Shown here: positions 31,737-41,242 of the stretch, in pieces | How positions within the stretch are numbered: position 1 is the first letter of the stretch | Layout of the letters: every line of letters starts with the position of its first letter | NCBI GenBank assembly: GCA_002327305.1 | Contig: DCUZ01000076.1 | Coordinates: 1-46,945, forward strand | Direction: 5' to 3' | DNA length: 46,945 nucleotides | Source of the DNA: Holophagales bacterium UBA2201 | Lineage (GTDB): Bacteria; Acidobacteriota; Thermoanaerobaculia; UBA2201 | Notes under the pieces: generated by a model | Databases searched by the model: none | Seen by the model: the letters and a program-made list of their open reading frames with translations, nothing else | What the model was told of the DNA's origin: nothing | Program-made: the position numbers and the translations under genes

Positions 31737-33204
31737 GACGGTCCGGCGGATCTGGCAAATCTTCTTCCTGGGGCTCTTCCTCCTCCTGATCGTCCTCCAC
31801 ACCTCGGGGGTGGCGGGGATCGGCTATTTCCGCGATTACCCCGTCCGCCTCTTTTTGGAGTTGTCGCCCCTGCTGGCGCTGGCCTCCATCCTGGCCTCCG
31901 GAACGCTGGCCGCGGGGATGCTCCTGGCCCTTCTCACCGTGGGCGCCACCCTCCTCTTCGGACGGGTCTTCTGCGGCTGGGTGTGCCCCCTGGGGACGCT
32001 GAACCAGGCGGCGGCCTGGCTGTGGTTCAGGGGCCGGGGGGGGAAGGCGGCGGTGGAGCGCAACCGGTATCGCAGGGCCTACGCGCTGAAATACTACCTT
32101 CTGCTCGGGGTCCTCCTGGCCGCCCTCCTGGGGGTGAACCTGGCCGGCCTCCTCGATCCCATCGCCCTGACCTACCGCTCCGTCGCCCTGGCCTTCTTCC
32201 CCATCGTCGCGGGGGGGTACATCCCCTCGGAGTTCCTGGGGGGCTGGCTCATCGGCCTCCTGTTCGGCGGCGTCCTCCTCCTCAACCTGGTCTATCCCCG
32301 CCTCTGGTGCCGCCTCCTCTGCCCCCTGGGGGCCCTCCTGGGGCTGACGGCCTTCGCGCCGCTGTTCAAGATCCGCCGGGACCGGGCAAAGTGCACCGAC
32401 TGCAACGCCTGCGGCTTCGACTGCCAGGGGGGGGACGAGCCGATGGGGCGGCACCGGGTGCGGGAGTGCCATGTGTGCCTCAACTGTGTCGGCGCCTGCC
32501 CGGAGGACGCCCTCTCCTACGCCCTGCTGGGCGAACTGGGGGAGGGGGCGAAACTCGACCTGGACCGGCGGCGCCTGATCATCACGGCGTCCTGCGCGGC
32601 GGTCCTCCCCGCCGTCGTCACCGCCTCCTCGGGGCGGGAAAAGGGGTACCACCCCGGGCGGATCCGGCCCCCCGGCGCCCTGCCCGAGGCGGAGTTCGTC
32701 GAGCGGTGCGTCAAGTGCGGGGCGTGCATGAAGGCCTGTCCCACCAACGCCCTCCAGCCCGCATTCGCCGAAGGGGGGATGGAGGGGTTCTGGACCCCTG
32801 TGCTGGTCCCGCGCGTGGGGTACTGCGCCCAGAACTGCAACCTCTGCGGCCGCGCCTGCCCCACGGGGGCCATCCGCCGCTTCACCGTGGAGGAAAAGGT
32901 GGGGATGCCCATCCGCCTCGGCGCCGCGGTCATCGATCCGGGGCGGTGCCTCCCCTTCGCCTACGGGCGCACCTGCATCGTGTGCGAGGAGATGTGCCCC
33001 ACCTCGCCCAAGGCCATCTTCTTCGAGGAGCGGGAGGTGGAGTGGCGGGGGGAGCGGAGGGTCCTCAAGATGCCCCGGGTGGATTTGAAGCACTGCTGGG
33101 GGTGCGGCATCTGCGAGACCAAGTGCCCCGTGAGTTCCCAGCCCGCCATCTATGTCATCCCCTCCGGGGAAAGCCGCGAGGAGAGGGATAGATTACTGCT
33201 GTAG
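31726..33204 (+). CDS. Membrane polyferredoxin (NapH-like, multiple 4Fe-4S)
   Basis: A 492-aa inner-membrane iron-sulfur protein. Several N-terminal transmembrane helices carry the NapH/CcoG-type motifs FCGWVCPLG and CRLLCPLGALLG. A long soluble region then holds at least six cysteine clusters: CTDCNACGFDC, CHVCLNCVGACP, CVKCGACMKACP, CNLCGRACP, CIVCEEMCP and CWGCGICETKCP. It would pass electrons between the quinone pool or periplasm and a partner. The start is TTG at 31726, with AGGAGG six bases upstream, inside the end of the DUF362 gene (11-base overlap). The three-gene operon resembles uncharacterised DUF362-polyferredoxin units. Confidence 0.93.
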   Translation: MELRTVRRIWQIFFLGLFLLLIVLHTSGVAGIGYFRDYPVRLFLELSPLLALASILASGTLAAGMLLALLTVGATLLFGRVFCGWVCPLGTLNQAAAWLWFRGRGGKAAVERNRYRRAYALKYYLLLGVLLAALLGVNLAGLLDPIALTYRSVALAFFPIVAGGYIPSEFLGGWLIGLLFGGVLLLNLVYPRLWCRLLCPLGALLGLTAFAPLFKIRRDRAKCTDCNACGFDCQGGDEPMGRHRVRECHVCLNCVGACPEDALSYALLGELGEGAKLDLDRRRLIITASCAAVLPAVVTASSGREKGYHPGRIRPPGALPEAEFVERCVKCGACMKACPTNALQPAFAEGGMEGFWTPVLVPRVGYCAQNCNLCGRACPTGAIRRFTVEEKVGMPIRLGAAVIDPGRCLPFAYGRTCIVCEEMCPTSPKAIFFEEREVEWRGERRVLKMPRVDLKHCWGCGICETKCPVSSQPAIYVIPSGESREERDRLLL

Positions 33205-33271
33205 GAACAGTTGGCAGTCGGCAGGAAGGCAGTGGGGCAGGTGAGAGGCGGAAGCAAGAAGCGGAAGCGTG

Positions 33272-33305
33272 AAAAAAACGCCGGGCCAAGAGGCCCGGCG
33301 TTTTT
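33272..33305. terminator. Bidirectional Rho-independent terminator
   Basis: A stem AACGCCGGGCC / GGCCCGGCGTT with an AAGA loop, flanked by A7 on one side and T5 on the other. It serves both the polyferredoxin operon and the convergent secreted-protein operon. Confidence 0.95.
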
Positions 33306-33324
33306 ATTCATCGGAGAGCCGTCC

Positions 33325-36300
33325 TTAGGGACATTCAGCCGGCTGGTCGAACACGTCCGTTACCGTGACGGAATAAAAGAAACAACTGCCGGGTGGGACG
33401 GCTTGATCGGCAAGATAATTCGCCTCAGTTCCCGTCCATTGTAGAGTGAATGCCGCCCGATTGGGGTTGTTGAGGGCCCCGTACATGTTGTAGTGGGGGG
33501 CGATATAATCGCCGGCTGTGTTCGTGAGGGGAGTGCCGTTCCACCAGAAAGATCCGTCAGGCCCCTGCCGGTTGCCCTTTAAATTGCGAGCGGCCACGCA
33601 ATTGGGCGGAAAATACCCGCAGGGAGGGACGCTCATCGCCGGCGTCATGAGCATCTGGCACATCAGCCGCTCCAAGAAGCGGAATTTGGAGGGGAAGCCG
33701 CCGGGGGTGCCATCCTGGATATTCTCTACGGCAAAGGGAAGGAAGGCGAACCGGGCGGACCGGTCCTTGCGCAGGTTGACGGTACCCCCGTGGGCCTCAG
33801 GAAGGTCATAGGTCCAGGGGTAGGCGGTGCCCGTCTCGTCAAGAACGGCGTCCACCGAGTCGGCGTAACTGCGGAAGATGCCGGTATCCGACAGGGTGTT
33901 GAGCCCGAGGGTCATCCGCTCGGATGGGTAGACTCCATCCACGCCGTAGAGGAGGGTGGAGACGTCCTTGATGTAGTCCTGGTCCACGGAACTGACCTTG
34001 AGGTACGCTCCCGCGAATTCCCCCGGGGGGACGGGGCCGGACTGCCCCTGGTATTTCTCGTAGAGGTAGTCCTGCGACGAGAGGATCAGCCGGGCCGGCT
34101 CCCCGGTGTCCGCCTGGCGGTAGGAGAGGAAGTTGCCCAATTCCACCTCGGGATTGACCCCCAGGGTGGTTTCCCACCGGTTGGGCAGGAGGGTGTAGGC
34201 GAAATCGTAGCCGGTGAACCAGACCACGAAGGGATAATTGCGCATCCAGTCGTTTTCAAGCCCGAGGTCGGGGTTGGCGTAGGTGGGGGCGGCGAAGAGG
34301 GCGGTGTCCCAGAGGGCCGTTGTGAAGGGTTGGCCGTCCGGTTTGTTGATGCTGCGGATAGTTGAGTCGTAGATGTCCACACCCGTCGTGTTGGGAAGCC
34401 AGTACTCGTCCTTGACCAGGAGGACATCCGCCTGGCCGACGAAGGTGCCGAAGCCGCCGGACAGGGCGTGGGTCTCGGCCGCCCCGAAGGCGACGGTGTC
34501 CACCCACCACCCGGTCCCGGCGGTGGTGTTGTCGTCCCCCTCGTGCCAGCGCACCCGGACGGTATTGCCGTTGAGCGAACCGAGGTTGACGGTGGCCTGT
34601 GTCCAGGTGGTCCGGGACCCGCACCAGGCCCGCTTGCCCCCGATGGGGTTGCCGTAGGAGGCGCTCACCGTGCCGTCGAAGCCGCCGGAGGCGAACCAGG
34701 CGTCAGGGACCACCGTCCAGATATTGAACCCGGGGGCGAGGGCGTATTCCAGTGTTCCGCCGTCCCAGCAACTGCTCGGGGCGCTTCCCTCGAAAACGTG
34801 CCGGTGGTAGAACGAGAGCGTCGTGGCGGGGCCCGTGGTGAAGGGCGGGCTGATCAGCACCTTGTCGCTGACGGACCCGACATCAGCCGCGAACCAGGAG
34901 TGGGTGGGGCTCTGGCTCTGGGCGGTGGACCAGGTCCAGTTGGTCCCTCCGGTGAGGATGGCGCGGGTCCAGCCGTCGAGGTCGAACCCGCCGCCGGAAA
35001 GGGAGCCCTCGAAGGTGTCGCTCATCGCGGGGCGGTTCCGGGTGATGTTGAACAGCGGCTGGAGGCGGTAGCCCACGGGGGTGGCGGGGTCGAGGGTCAT
35101 GGTGAAGTCGGCTGTCGCGTAGTCCCCCGCGGGGATGGCACCCAGGTCGCCACACCAGGGGGTGGGGAGTTCGGTGTACCAGTCCTCGAACCCCTCGTAG
35201 GCCCGGACCTCTTGGGCTTCCGCCCCGAAGTTGGCCACCGCGAGGGTGAAGGTGAAGGTCTCGCCGGGATCGGGGATGCCGTTGTTGTTCCCCGTGGCGG
35301 AATCGTCGAAGAACCCGTAGAGTTCCAGGTCGTCGCCCCGGAGGGTGGAGTCGTCCTCCTCGAACCAGGCCAGGGTGCGGGAGAGGATGCCCCGCAGTTT
35401 GGTGATGACGGTGGTGGTGTCGGTGGAGAGGCGGTTGCATTCCGGGCTGAAGGCGAAGAAGGCGGTCTTGAACCAGTCCACGCTCCCCAGCGAGGCGCCG
35501 TACCGGATGGCCCCCGGGAGGGTGGTGGCGGTGTTCGTGGACCGCCACCAGGTGTCGTAAGCCGGTTCGCCGAACCGGGAGACGAGGGCGTCTATATTGG
35601 GATCGAAGGGGGCGCCGTTGGCCTGCGGGAAAAGGCAGGTGAGGTAGAGGGCGATGTCGCAGGCGAAGTTGTCCCCCAGGGGACTGCCCGGCACCCCCCA
35701 GACGGGGACGTTGTTGACTGTGGAGGAGCAGGTGGAACTGACGGGGGTGGCGGGGGTGCCCCACACATCCTGGTGGACGGCGTTGATCTGGAAATAGTCG
35801 TTGAGGAGGGAGCCGTCGGGAAGCCGCGGGCCCTTGTAATTGACATTGACCGGGTTGCCCAATTGGTCCCATAGAATGTCCTGCCCGAACATGACGACCC
35901 GCCCGCCCAGGTTGAGGTAGGCCGCCAGGGCCGCTTCATCGGCGGCGGTGATGATGACGGGGGCGGTGAGGGGGTCGCTGTCGCCGAAGGCGCGGCCGGA
36001 AAACCACAGGATGGACTTGGAATTGTTCAGCGTCGCCGTGGGGGGGAGGTTGCCGAGATTGGCGGTTTTGTCCCAGTAGGTGTAGGCGGGGACGGGGCTC
36101 ATCCCGTCCAGGGCGGCCTTGTAGAAGCCGTTGTTGAAGGAGGCGTTGTTCCAGACGTCGGTACAGTAGGCCGGGGGACTTGGGAGAGGGGGATTGCAGA
36201 GCGTCGGGCCCGAAGAACCCGAGCCGTCGGCGTCCACGACCAGGAGGTTGACCGCGCAGGCGGCGGTGAGGGTGTAGCGCCCGTAGTCCTCCTTGGTGTA

Positions 36301-36834
36301 GCCGTCCACGATGATGTAGTAGGTGCCGGGGGGGCAGTCGGGGATGATGATGGTGTGGTCCCCGGCCCATACCCAGTTGACGGTGTCGCAGGAGCCGCCG
36401 CCGCCGTCGATGAGGATGAGGTCCAGGTCGGGCCAGGTAACGGGGTCGGGGTCCACGCGGATGCGCAGGTCGCAGACCACCGCAACCGTGAGCTGGTGGA
36501 CCACGTCGGGGCCGTATTCACCCCACGACTCCAGGCCGGGATAGTCGCTCCCGGAGTACTTGTTGAGTTCGCCGGTGGTGTCGCCGTTGTAGGGGACCCC
36601 GCAGGTGAGCGTGGCCATGGAGGGGCAGGCCTTGAGCGGGGCGGGGGCCGCGTCCCGGGCCGCGGGGTTGCCCACCATGGCCGGGGTGCGGGATGCCCCC
36701 GCGCCCCGGGCCGACTGAACGCCGGCGCCCCCCCCGGGCGGGGACATCCGGGGGATAATACCATTCCTCCCCGCCCAAACAGCGGCGGGGAGGATGAGGG
36801 TTAAGGTTAGAAGGATTAGTTTTCTGCCGGTCAC
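33325..36834 (-). CDS. Large secreted multidomain protein coupled to the metallopeptidase
   Basis: A 1169-aa exported protein (signal MTGRKLILLTLTLILPAAVWA). Visible domains: a PPC-like beta domain (about residues 75-200); a Rossmann-like segment LLVVDADG...WFSGRAFG...LGGRVVMFGQDILW; a CARDB-like segment near DPGETFTFTLAVANFG; a jelly-roll domain near 620-800 (FEGSLSGGGFDLDGW to WWVDTVAFG); and a second Rossmann-like segment VLLVKDEYW...VWFTGYDF...LILSSQDYL. Such repeated GQD-type segments occur in secreted proteins next to peptidases. No catalytic motif was recognised. The GTG start overlaps the metallopeptidase stop as GTGA, so the two are translated together, suggesting a common extracellular task. 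Confidence 0.85.
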   Translation of the reverse strand: MTGRKLILLTLTLILPAAVWAGRNGIIPRMSPPGGGAGVQSARGAGASRTPAMVGNPAARDAAPAPLKACPSMATLTCGVPYNGDTTGELNKYSGSDYPGLESWGEYGPDVVHQLTVAVVCDLRIRVDPDPVTWPDLDLILIDGGGGSCDTVNWVWAGDHTIIIPDCPPGTYYIIVDGYTKEDYGRYTLTAACAVNLLVVDADGSGSSGPTLCNPPLPSPPAYCTDVWNNASFNNGFYKAALDGMSPVPAYTYWDKTANLGNLPPTATLNNSKSILWFSGRAFGDSDPLTAPVIITAADEAALAAYLNLGGRVVMFGQDILWDQLGNPVNVNYKGPRLPDGSLLNDYFQINAVHQDVWGTPATPVSSTCSSTVNNVPVWGVPGSPLGDNFACDIALYLTCLFPQANGAPFDPNIDALVSRFGEPAYDTWWRSTNTATTLPGAIRYGASLGSVDWFKTAFFAFSPECNRLSTDTTTVITKLRGILSRTLAWFEEDDSTLRGDDLELYGFFDDSATGNNNGIPDPGETFTFTLAVANFGAEAQEVRAYEGFEDWYTELPTPWCGDLGAIPAGDYATADFTMTLDPATPVGYRLQPLFNITRNRPAMSDTFEGSLSGGGFDLDGWTRAILTGGTNWTWSTAQSQSPTHSWFAADVGSVSDKVLISPPFTTGPATTLSFYHRHVFEGSAPSSCWDGGTLEYALAPGFNIWTVVPDAWFASGGFDGTVSASYGNPIGGKRAWCGSRTTWTQATVNLGSLNGNTVRVRWHEGDDNTTAGTGWWVDTVAFGAAETHALSGGFGTFVGQADVLLVKDEYWLPNTTGVDIYDSTIRSINKPDGQPFTTALWDTALFAAPTYANPDLGLENDWMRNYPFVVWFTGYDFAYTLLPNRWETTLGVNPEVELGNFLSYRQADTGEPARLILSSQDYLYEKYQGQSGPVPPGEFAGAYLKVSSVDQDYIKDVSTLLYGVDGVYPSERMTLGLNTLSDTGIFRSYADSVDAVLDETGTAYPWTYDLPEAHGGTVNLRKDRSARFAFLPFAVENIQDGTPGGFPSKFRFLERLMCQMLMTPAMSVPPCGYFPPNCVAARNLKGNRQGPDGSFWWNGTPLTNTAGDYIAPHYNMYGALNNPNRAAFTLQWTGTEANYLADQAVPPGSCFFYSVTVTDVFDQPAECP

Positions 36835-39800
36835 TGGAGTTTGAACACCAGGTCGTCGCGATCGTTCCAGGTTCCCGTATAGCAGGCGTTGGTGGGCGAC
36901 GCATTGTAGGTGATCTGGGCGCGGACGGCCTGCATCGCTCCAGATGATCCGGAGAGGTTGAATGTGCGGGAGAGGGTCTGGACGCCGCTGGCGGCGCAGG
37001 TGGCCACGGCCCCCTGAATCGTCCAGGTCGGAGCCCCCGACGAGGGGAGACTGGTGGCGTAGTAGATGCTCAAGCGGTCGGACGTGCCATAGCAGTAGAA
37101 CGTGGCCGTGACCGTCACCTGCTTTCCCGAGGCCAGGCAGGAGGAGCCGTCGGTGGTGGCGATGATGATCTGGGAGACCGATTCATCGCTGGAACAGGTG
37201 CCGCTCGTCAGGCTGGTGCCGTCCGCACAGGAGGCATTGACCGTGTTGGGATAATTACTCTCGCCGGTGCCTGCGCACTTGACGAGGGTCGTGCCGGTGG
37301 TGCAGGACTTGCCCGTGCTGAGGCAGGCCGGGGCCTTGTAGGTGGTGTTGTAGGTGGCCGCGACGGCGTTGCAGGAACTGCTCGCGGTGGAGGTGAAGTT
37401 CTTCCCCGTCTGGTTGGCGCCGGAGATGGTCACGGCCAGGGAGGTGGGGCTGAAGGTGTAGCCGGCCTTGGAGGGGGTGACGGTGTAGGAGCCGTTGACC
37501 AGGCCGCTGAAGGTGTAGGTGCCGGTGGTGGAGGTGGTCTGGGTCCCCGTCCCCGCCCCTGCGAGGGTCATGGTCACGCCGGAGGCGGTGGCGCCGCTGA
37601 CGGTGCCGGAGATGCTGTAGGTGGTGCCGCCCAGAACGTAGGTGCCGGTGACGGTGTAGGAACCGGCGGCGTATCCGTACACCCCCAGCCACCAGGTGCC
37701 GGCGGTGGGATTGGTCTGCGTGCAGGTCTCGTTGCCGGAAGAGGTGTAGGGGCGGCAGACATAGGAGGAGGAGGTGGGCTTGTTAGTGAGTTGGGTGTAG
37801 ATGTCCACATCGGCGGAGGCGCTGGTGGTCTTCAGTTCCAGCGAGGTGGCGCCGGAGGGGACGGTGATGTAGTAATACTTCCACGCCCCCTGGGCCACCG
37901 ACTGGCCCGTCACGGCCACGCCGTTGGACAATTGGGTGTCGGAGGAACCGCAGGTGGCGGTGAAGTTCTTCCCGGTCTGGTTGGCCCCGCTGATGGAGAC
38001 CGCAATCGAGGTGGGGCTGAAGGTGCACCCGCTCTTGGAGGGGGTGACGGTGTAGGAGCCGTTGGAGAGGCCGGCGAAGGAGTAGTTCCCGCTGGCGTCC
38101 GCCGTGGCGGTGGCTGCCGCGGTTCCGGTGAGGTTGACCGTGGCGCCCGCGCCATTGGTGATGGTGCCGCTGATGGAGTAGGTGGCGGTGGCGGTGGTGA
38201 CGGTGGCGGTGATGGTGTAGGAGCCCGCCGCGTAGCCGTAGACCCCCGCGTACCAGGTGCCGGTGGTGGGGTTGGCCTGGGTGCAGGTCTCGTTGCCGGA
38301 GGAGGAGTAGGGCCGGCACACATAGGATGAGGAGGTGGGCTTGGCGTTGACCTGGGTGTAGAGGTCCACATCGCCCGAGGCGTTGGTGGTCTTGATCTCC
38401 AGGTTGGTGGCGCCGGAGGGGACCGCGATGGTGTAGTACTTCCAGGCCGATTTGAGCACGGAATCGTTATAGCCGATGCCGGAGGTGAGCGCCACGTCGC
38501 CGGTGGGGCAGGTGGCGGTGAAGTTCTTCCCGGTCTGGTCGGCGCCGCTGATGCTCACCGCGATCGATGTGGGGCTGAAGGTGCACCCCGTCTTGGACGG
38601 CGTGACGGTGTAGGAGCCGTTGGCCAGGCCGGAGAAGCCGTAGTTGCCGCTCGCGTCGGCGGTAGTGTTGGCGGTGGCCGCGCCGGTCAGGGCAACGGTG
38701 GCTCCGCCGCCATTGGTGACCGTGCCGCTGATGCTGTAGGTGGTCGTCCCGCCCGAGGTGGGGGTGACGGTTTTGCAGGCGGAGAGGTTGGAGAAGCAGG
38801 AGGCCGTGCCGGTGCCGGCGATGACCCTGTAATAGTAGGTCATGCCGTTGTACACCTGGCTGTCGGTGTAGGAGGTGGAGGTGGTCTCGGCGATCTTGAT
38901 GTAACCGTAGTCGCACCCGAGGTCGTTGCGCAGGATCAGGTATTTGGTGGCGCCGGAGACGGCGCTCCAGGAGAGGCCCACGCTGTTGTTGCCGGCGGTG
39001 GCGGTGACGGAGGGGGCCGACGGGTTGGAGCACCCGTAGTTGGTGCCGACGGTGGAGGAGCAGGTCATGCCGTGGCGGGTGAAGGCGGCCTTGATGGCGG
39101 CGCCGTGGGGGGTGCCGTTGGAGAGGTTGCCGTCATTGTCGTCCACCACGAGGAAGGTCTGGAGCCAGTTGGAGGAGGAGCAGGAGGCGCCCACCTTGTT
39201 GGTCTTGTCGCAGGTGTACATGGAGCCGGAGGTGGCGCGGGAGAGGAAGAAGAGGCGCTCGAGGACGAACCACCCGGTGGCGGTGTCGCCCCGCAGGGGG
39301 CCGATATCCCGGACGGCCAGGTCCCAGATGACCTCGGAGCCGGGGTAGGATTCGCAGTGCCCCTCGCGGCCGCAGGGGCCGTAGTAGGAGGAGGAGGTGG
39401 GGCACTTGAATCCGGTGGTCCCCATGGTCTGGGCGATGGTGTGGGGAGAACCGGAAGAGTGCTTGGCGTAGTCGAAGTCGCGGACGCCGGTGCAGGAGGT
39501 GCAGGCGTCGCCGTAGCCCGTGCAATTGGAGGAGAGGAACCCGGGGCCGCCGCAGGAGGAGTGGGTCCCCATCATGGCCAGGCCGTCGGCGTACGACTCT
39601 CCCGAGGACATGTCGGAGGAGGGGCCGCCGTCGTTGGAGTCGAGGCCGTGGGCGAACTCATGGAGGAAGATGTGGGCGATCTCGCCGGTGTTGCCGCACC
39701 CGCCGCCCGATTTGAAGAAGTTGATGGTGGAGCCGTTCCAGTAGGCGTTGCAGGTCTGGCTCTTGTTCACGTTGGCCGTCAACTGCCCCTGGAGCCAGGT

Positions 39801-41030
39801 GTTGGAGGGGAGCCACTGCATCGCCTTGTACTTGAGGTTGCCGACATGGTAGAAACACGACCGGGCCGCGTGGGTGTTGCCCGCGCCGCCGACGCCCGGG
39901 GTGGTACAGTCGGTCCCGGAGGAGGAGGAGAAGTTGAGGTCGGCCGGGGCGGTGGCGGCCAGGGAGATGGAGCCGCAAGCGTCGGAGATCTTGACGTACT
40001 TGCCGGCCAGGGTGGAGGTGACGGTGCCGGAGGTGGGGCTGTCGTACCGGCCCGCCCAGTTGGCGTAGACGCCGCTGGCGACATTGGCGAACGGCAGGCC
40101 GCGCACCACCTCGGTGGAGGCGGTCTGCGAGACGGGATAGACGCCGCCCTTGACGATGCCGTAGGCGTTGTCGTCGAAGAAGGAGAGAACCTGCCCGGTG
40201 TGGGCGTCAACCCACACCTTCCACGACCCGGTGACGCCCTGCTTGATAAAGGCCACTTCCCATACCAGGGGATAGGCGAACCGGGAGGCGACGGCCGCGC
40301 CGTCGGGGTCGGTCAGGCGGGGCATGAACTTGAGGGTGCCGGGGTTGATGATGGTGTCGGTCCGGTCGTCGAAGCCGCCGGCGTAGCCGAAGGCGATGTC
40401 GAGGGCATGGTCGGCGGTGATGGCGGGAATGGGATTGAGGATCCGGTCGATCAGCCCGCCGCCCAGGGGGATGAGCCCCTCGACGCCGAACTGGACCATG
40501 TTGCCGTGGTTGCAGCGGAACACCACCCGGGCGCCGTCAATGGGGACGCCCTGATGGACGAAGTCGAAGTCGAGGAACCACAGGTAGCCGTCCTCGCCGA
40601 AGGGCCCCGAGCGGTCGAGATTGAGGGAGAGGTTGTCCAGGGGGAGGCCCCTGAACACGCCGGCGTTTTCGGTGATGAACTGGCGGGCCTTGTTCACCAG
40701 GAGGGTCCTCTGCGTCGGGCTGAACGGGTTGCCGGTCACCCACGGCAGGCGGGTGCCGTTGACGAGGGCCGGCATCCCGGTGTAGCGGTCAATGTGGACC
40801 TCCGCCTGCGGGAACCGGGCGAGGAAGCCGTTCCAGTCGGCCCGGTTGGGGAGAGTGTTGATGCACTCGCCCAGGGCCACCGGCTGGGTCCGGGTCCCCA
40901 GGTCGAAGTCTTTGTACGCGAGGGTGTCGAGGTAGGAGTCACCCTGTTTGACCACCTGGGTGAAGCCGGTGGCGCAAAGGATGACCAGAAGGCCGGTGAA
41001 GGCCAGCGTGCGGAGAGACACATTTCTCAT
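36831..41030 (-). CDS. Secreted zinc metallopeptidase (M36/M4-like gluzincin) with repeats
   Basis: A 1399-aa exported protease precursor. After a signal peptide (residues 1-24) comes a propeptide with FTP/PepSY-like features (WVDAHTGQVLSFFDD near 280). The catalytic domain has His457-Glu458-Phe-Ala-His461 (HEFAHG) and Glu478 in GESYAD, an ExxxD third-ligand motif. A fibronectin III domain (about 680-765) follows, then alternating carboxypeptidase-regulatory-like and PPC-type domains in near-duplicate (three YSISGT units, two WKYY...GVYGYAAGSYT units), and a cysteine-rich C-terminal domain. The ATG follows AGGAGG with ten-base spacing. Expected function is an extracellular protease matured by removal of the propeptide; substrate unknown. 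Confidence 0.93.
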   Translation of the reverse strand: MRNVSLRTLAFTGLLVILCATGFTQVVKQGDSYLDTLAYKDFDLGTRTQPVALGECINTLPNRADWNGFLARFPQAEVHIDRYTGMPALVNGTRLPWVTGNPFSPTQRTLLVNKARQFITENAGVFRGLPLDNLSLNLDRSGPFGEDGYLWFLDFDFVHQGVPIDGARVVFRCNHGNMVQFGVEGLIPLGGGLIDRILNPIPAITADHALDIAFGYAGGFDDRTDTIINPGTLKFMPRLTDPDGAAVASRFAYPLVWEVAFIKQGVTGSWKVWVDAHTGQVLSFFDDNAYGIVKGGVYPVSQTASTEVVRGLPFANVASGVYANWAGRYDSPTSGTVTSTLAGKYVKISDACGSISLAATAPADLNFSSSSGTDCTTPGVGGAGNTHAARSCFYHVGNLKYKAMQWLPSNTWLQGQLTANVNKSQTCNAYWNGSTINFFKSGGGCGNTGEIAHIFLHEFAHGLDSNDGGPSSDMSSGESYADGLAMMGTHSSCGGPGFLSSNCTGYGDACTSCTGVRDFDYAKHSSGSPHTIAQTMGTTGFKCPTSSSYYGPCGREGHCESYPGSEVIWDLAVRDIGPLRGDTATGWFVLERLFFLSRATSGSMYTCDKTNKVGASCSSSNWLQTFLVVDDNDGNLSNGTPHGAAIKAAFTRHGMTCSSTVGTNYGCSNPSAPSVTATAGNNSVGLSWSAVSGATKYLILRNDLGCDYGYIKIAETTSTSYTDSQVYNGMTYYYRVIAGTGTASCFSNLSACKTVTPTSGGTTTYSISGTVTNGGGATVALTGAATANTTADASGNYGFSGLANGSYTVTPSKTGCTFSPTSIAVSISGADQTGKNFTATCPTGDVALTSGIGYNDSVLKSAWKYYTIAVPSGATNLEIKTTNASGDVDLYTQVNAKPTSSSYVCRPYSSSGNETCTQANPTTGTWYAGVYGYAAGSYTITATVTTATATYSISGTITNGAGATVNLTGTAAATATADASGNYSFAGLSNGSYTVTPSKSGCTFSPTSIAVSISGANQTGKNFTATCGSSDTQLSNGVAVTGQSVAQGAWKYYYITVPSGATSLELKTTSASADVDIYTQLTNKPTSSSYVCRPYTSSGNETCTQTNPTAGTWWLGVYGYAAGSYTVTGTYVLGGTTYSISGTVSGATASGVTMTLAGAGTGTQTTSTTGTYTFSGLVNGSYTVTPSKAGYTFSPTSLAVTISGANQTGKNFTSTASSSCNAVAATYNTTYKAPACLSTGKSCTTGTTLVKCAGTGESNYPNTVNASCADGTSLTSGTCSSDESVSQIIIATTDGSSCLASGKQVTVTATFYCYGTSDRLSIYYATSLPSSGAPTWTIQGAVATCAASGVQTLSRTFNLSGSSGAMQAVRAQITYNASPTNACYTGTWNDRDDLVFKLQ
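37380..38750 (-). repeat. Internal tandem domain duplication in the metallopeptidase
   Basis: Two units of about 555-565 bases (about 38185-38748 and 37630-38185) each encode one regulatory-like plus one PPC-like domain. They are followed by a third regulatory-like half unit (about 37380-37630). Identity is high at the protein level (PTSSSYVCRPY-SSGNETCTQ is shared), so the duplication looks recent or is kept uniform by conversion. Confidence 0.8.
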
Positions 41031-41090
41031 AACGATTTTTCCTCCTGCGGAAGGTGAGGGCAAGCGGGAATGCTATGCCACATTGGTCAC

Positions 41091-41120
41091 ACTGTACATC
41101 ACCTAAAAAGGGCTTGTCAA
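41091..41120 (-). promoter_or_regulatory. Sigma70-type promoter of the metallopeptidase operon
   Basis: On the minus strand: TTGACA, an 18-base spacer, and TACAGT. Predicted +1 is near 41084, with a leader of about 53 bases carrying AGGAGG. Confidence 0.6.
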
Positions 41121-41203
41121 GGGGTATATTTCGTCAGGCCAATAATTTCTTTTAGTAGCGGCCAAAAGAAAGTCAAATTGGGGCGGTTTGAAAGCCGGGG
41201 GCA

Positions 41204-41233
41204 TTGACCCGGAGGCCTTATTTATGGTAAAAA
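41204..41233 (+). promoter_or_regulatory. Candidate promoter of the ATP synthase operon
   Basis: TTGACC, an 18-base spacer, and TAAAAA with a TG one base upstream (extended -10). Predicted +1 is near 41240, only about three bases before the first ATG, so this start would also be near-leaderless. Confidence 0.45.
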
Positions 41234-41242
41234 CACGCCCTC

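Noticed and set aside
39072..41057. Long plus-strand open frame opposite the metallopeptidase (about 661 codons)
   Set aside because: Shadow frame: Gly/Val/Glu-rich composition with no domain, opposite a well-supported HExxH peptidase.
41076..41091. Possible fourth CRP-like site, TGCCACATTGGTCACA, at the metallopeptidase promoter
   Set aside because: Only the right arm TCACA matches; the left arm is TGCCA. It overlaps the -10 and start site instead of an activator position. A TTGACA -35 box is present, so no activator is needed.
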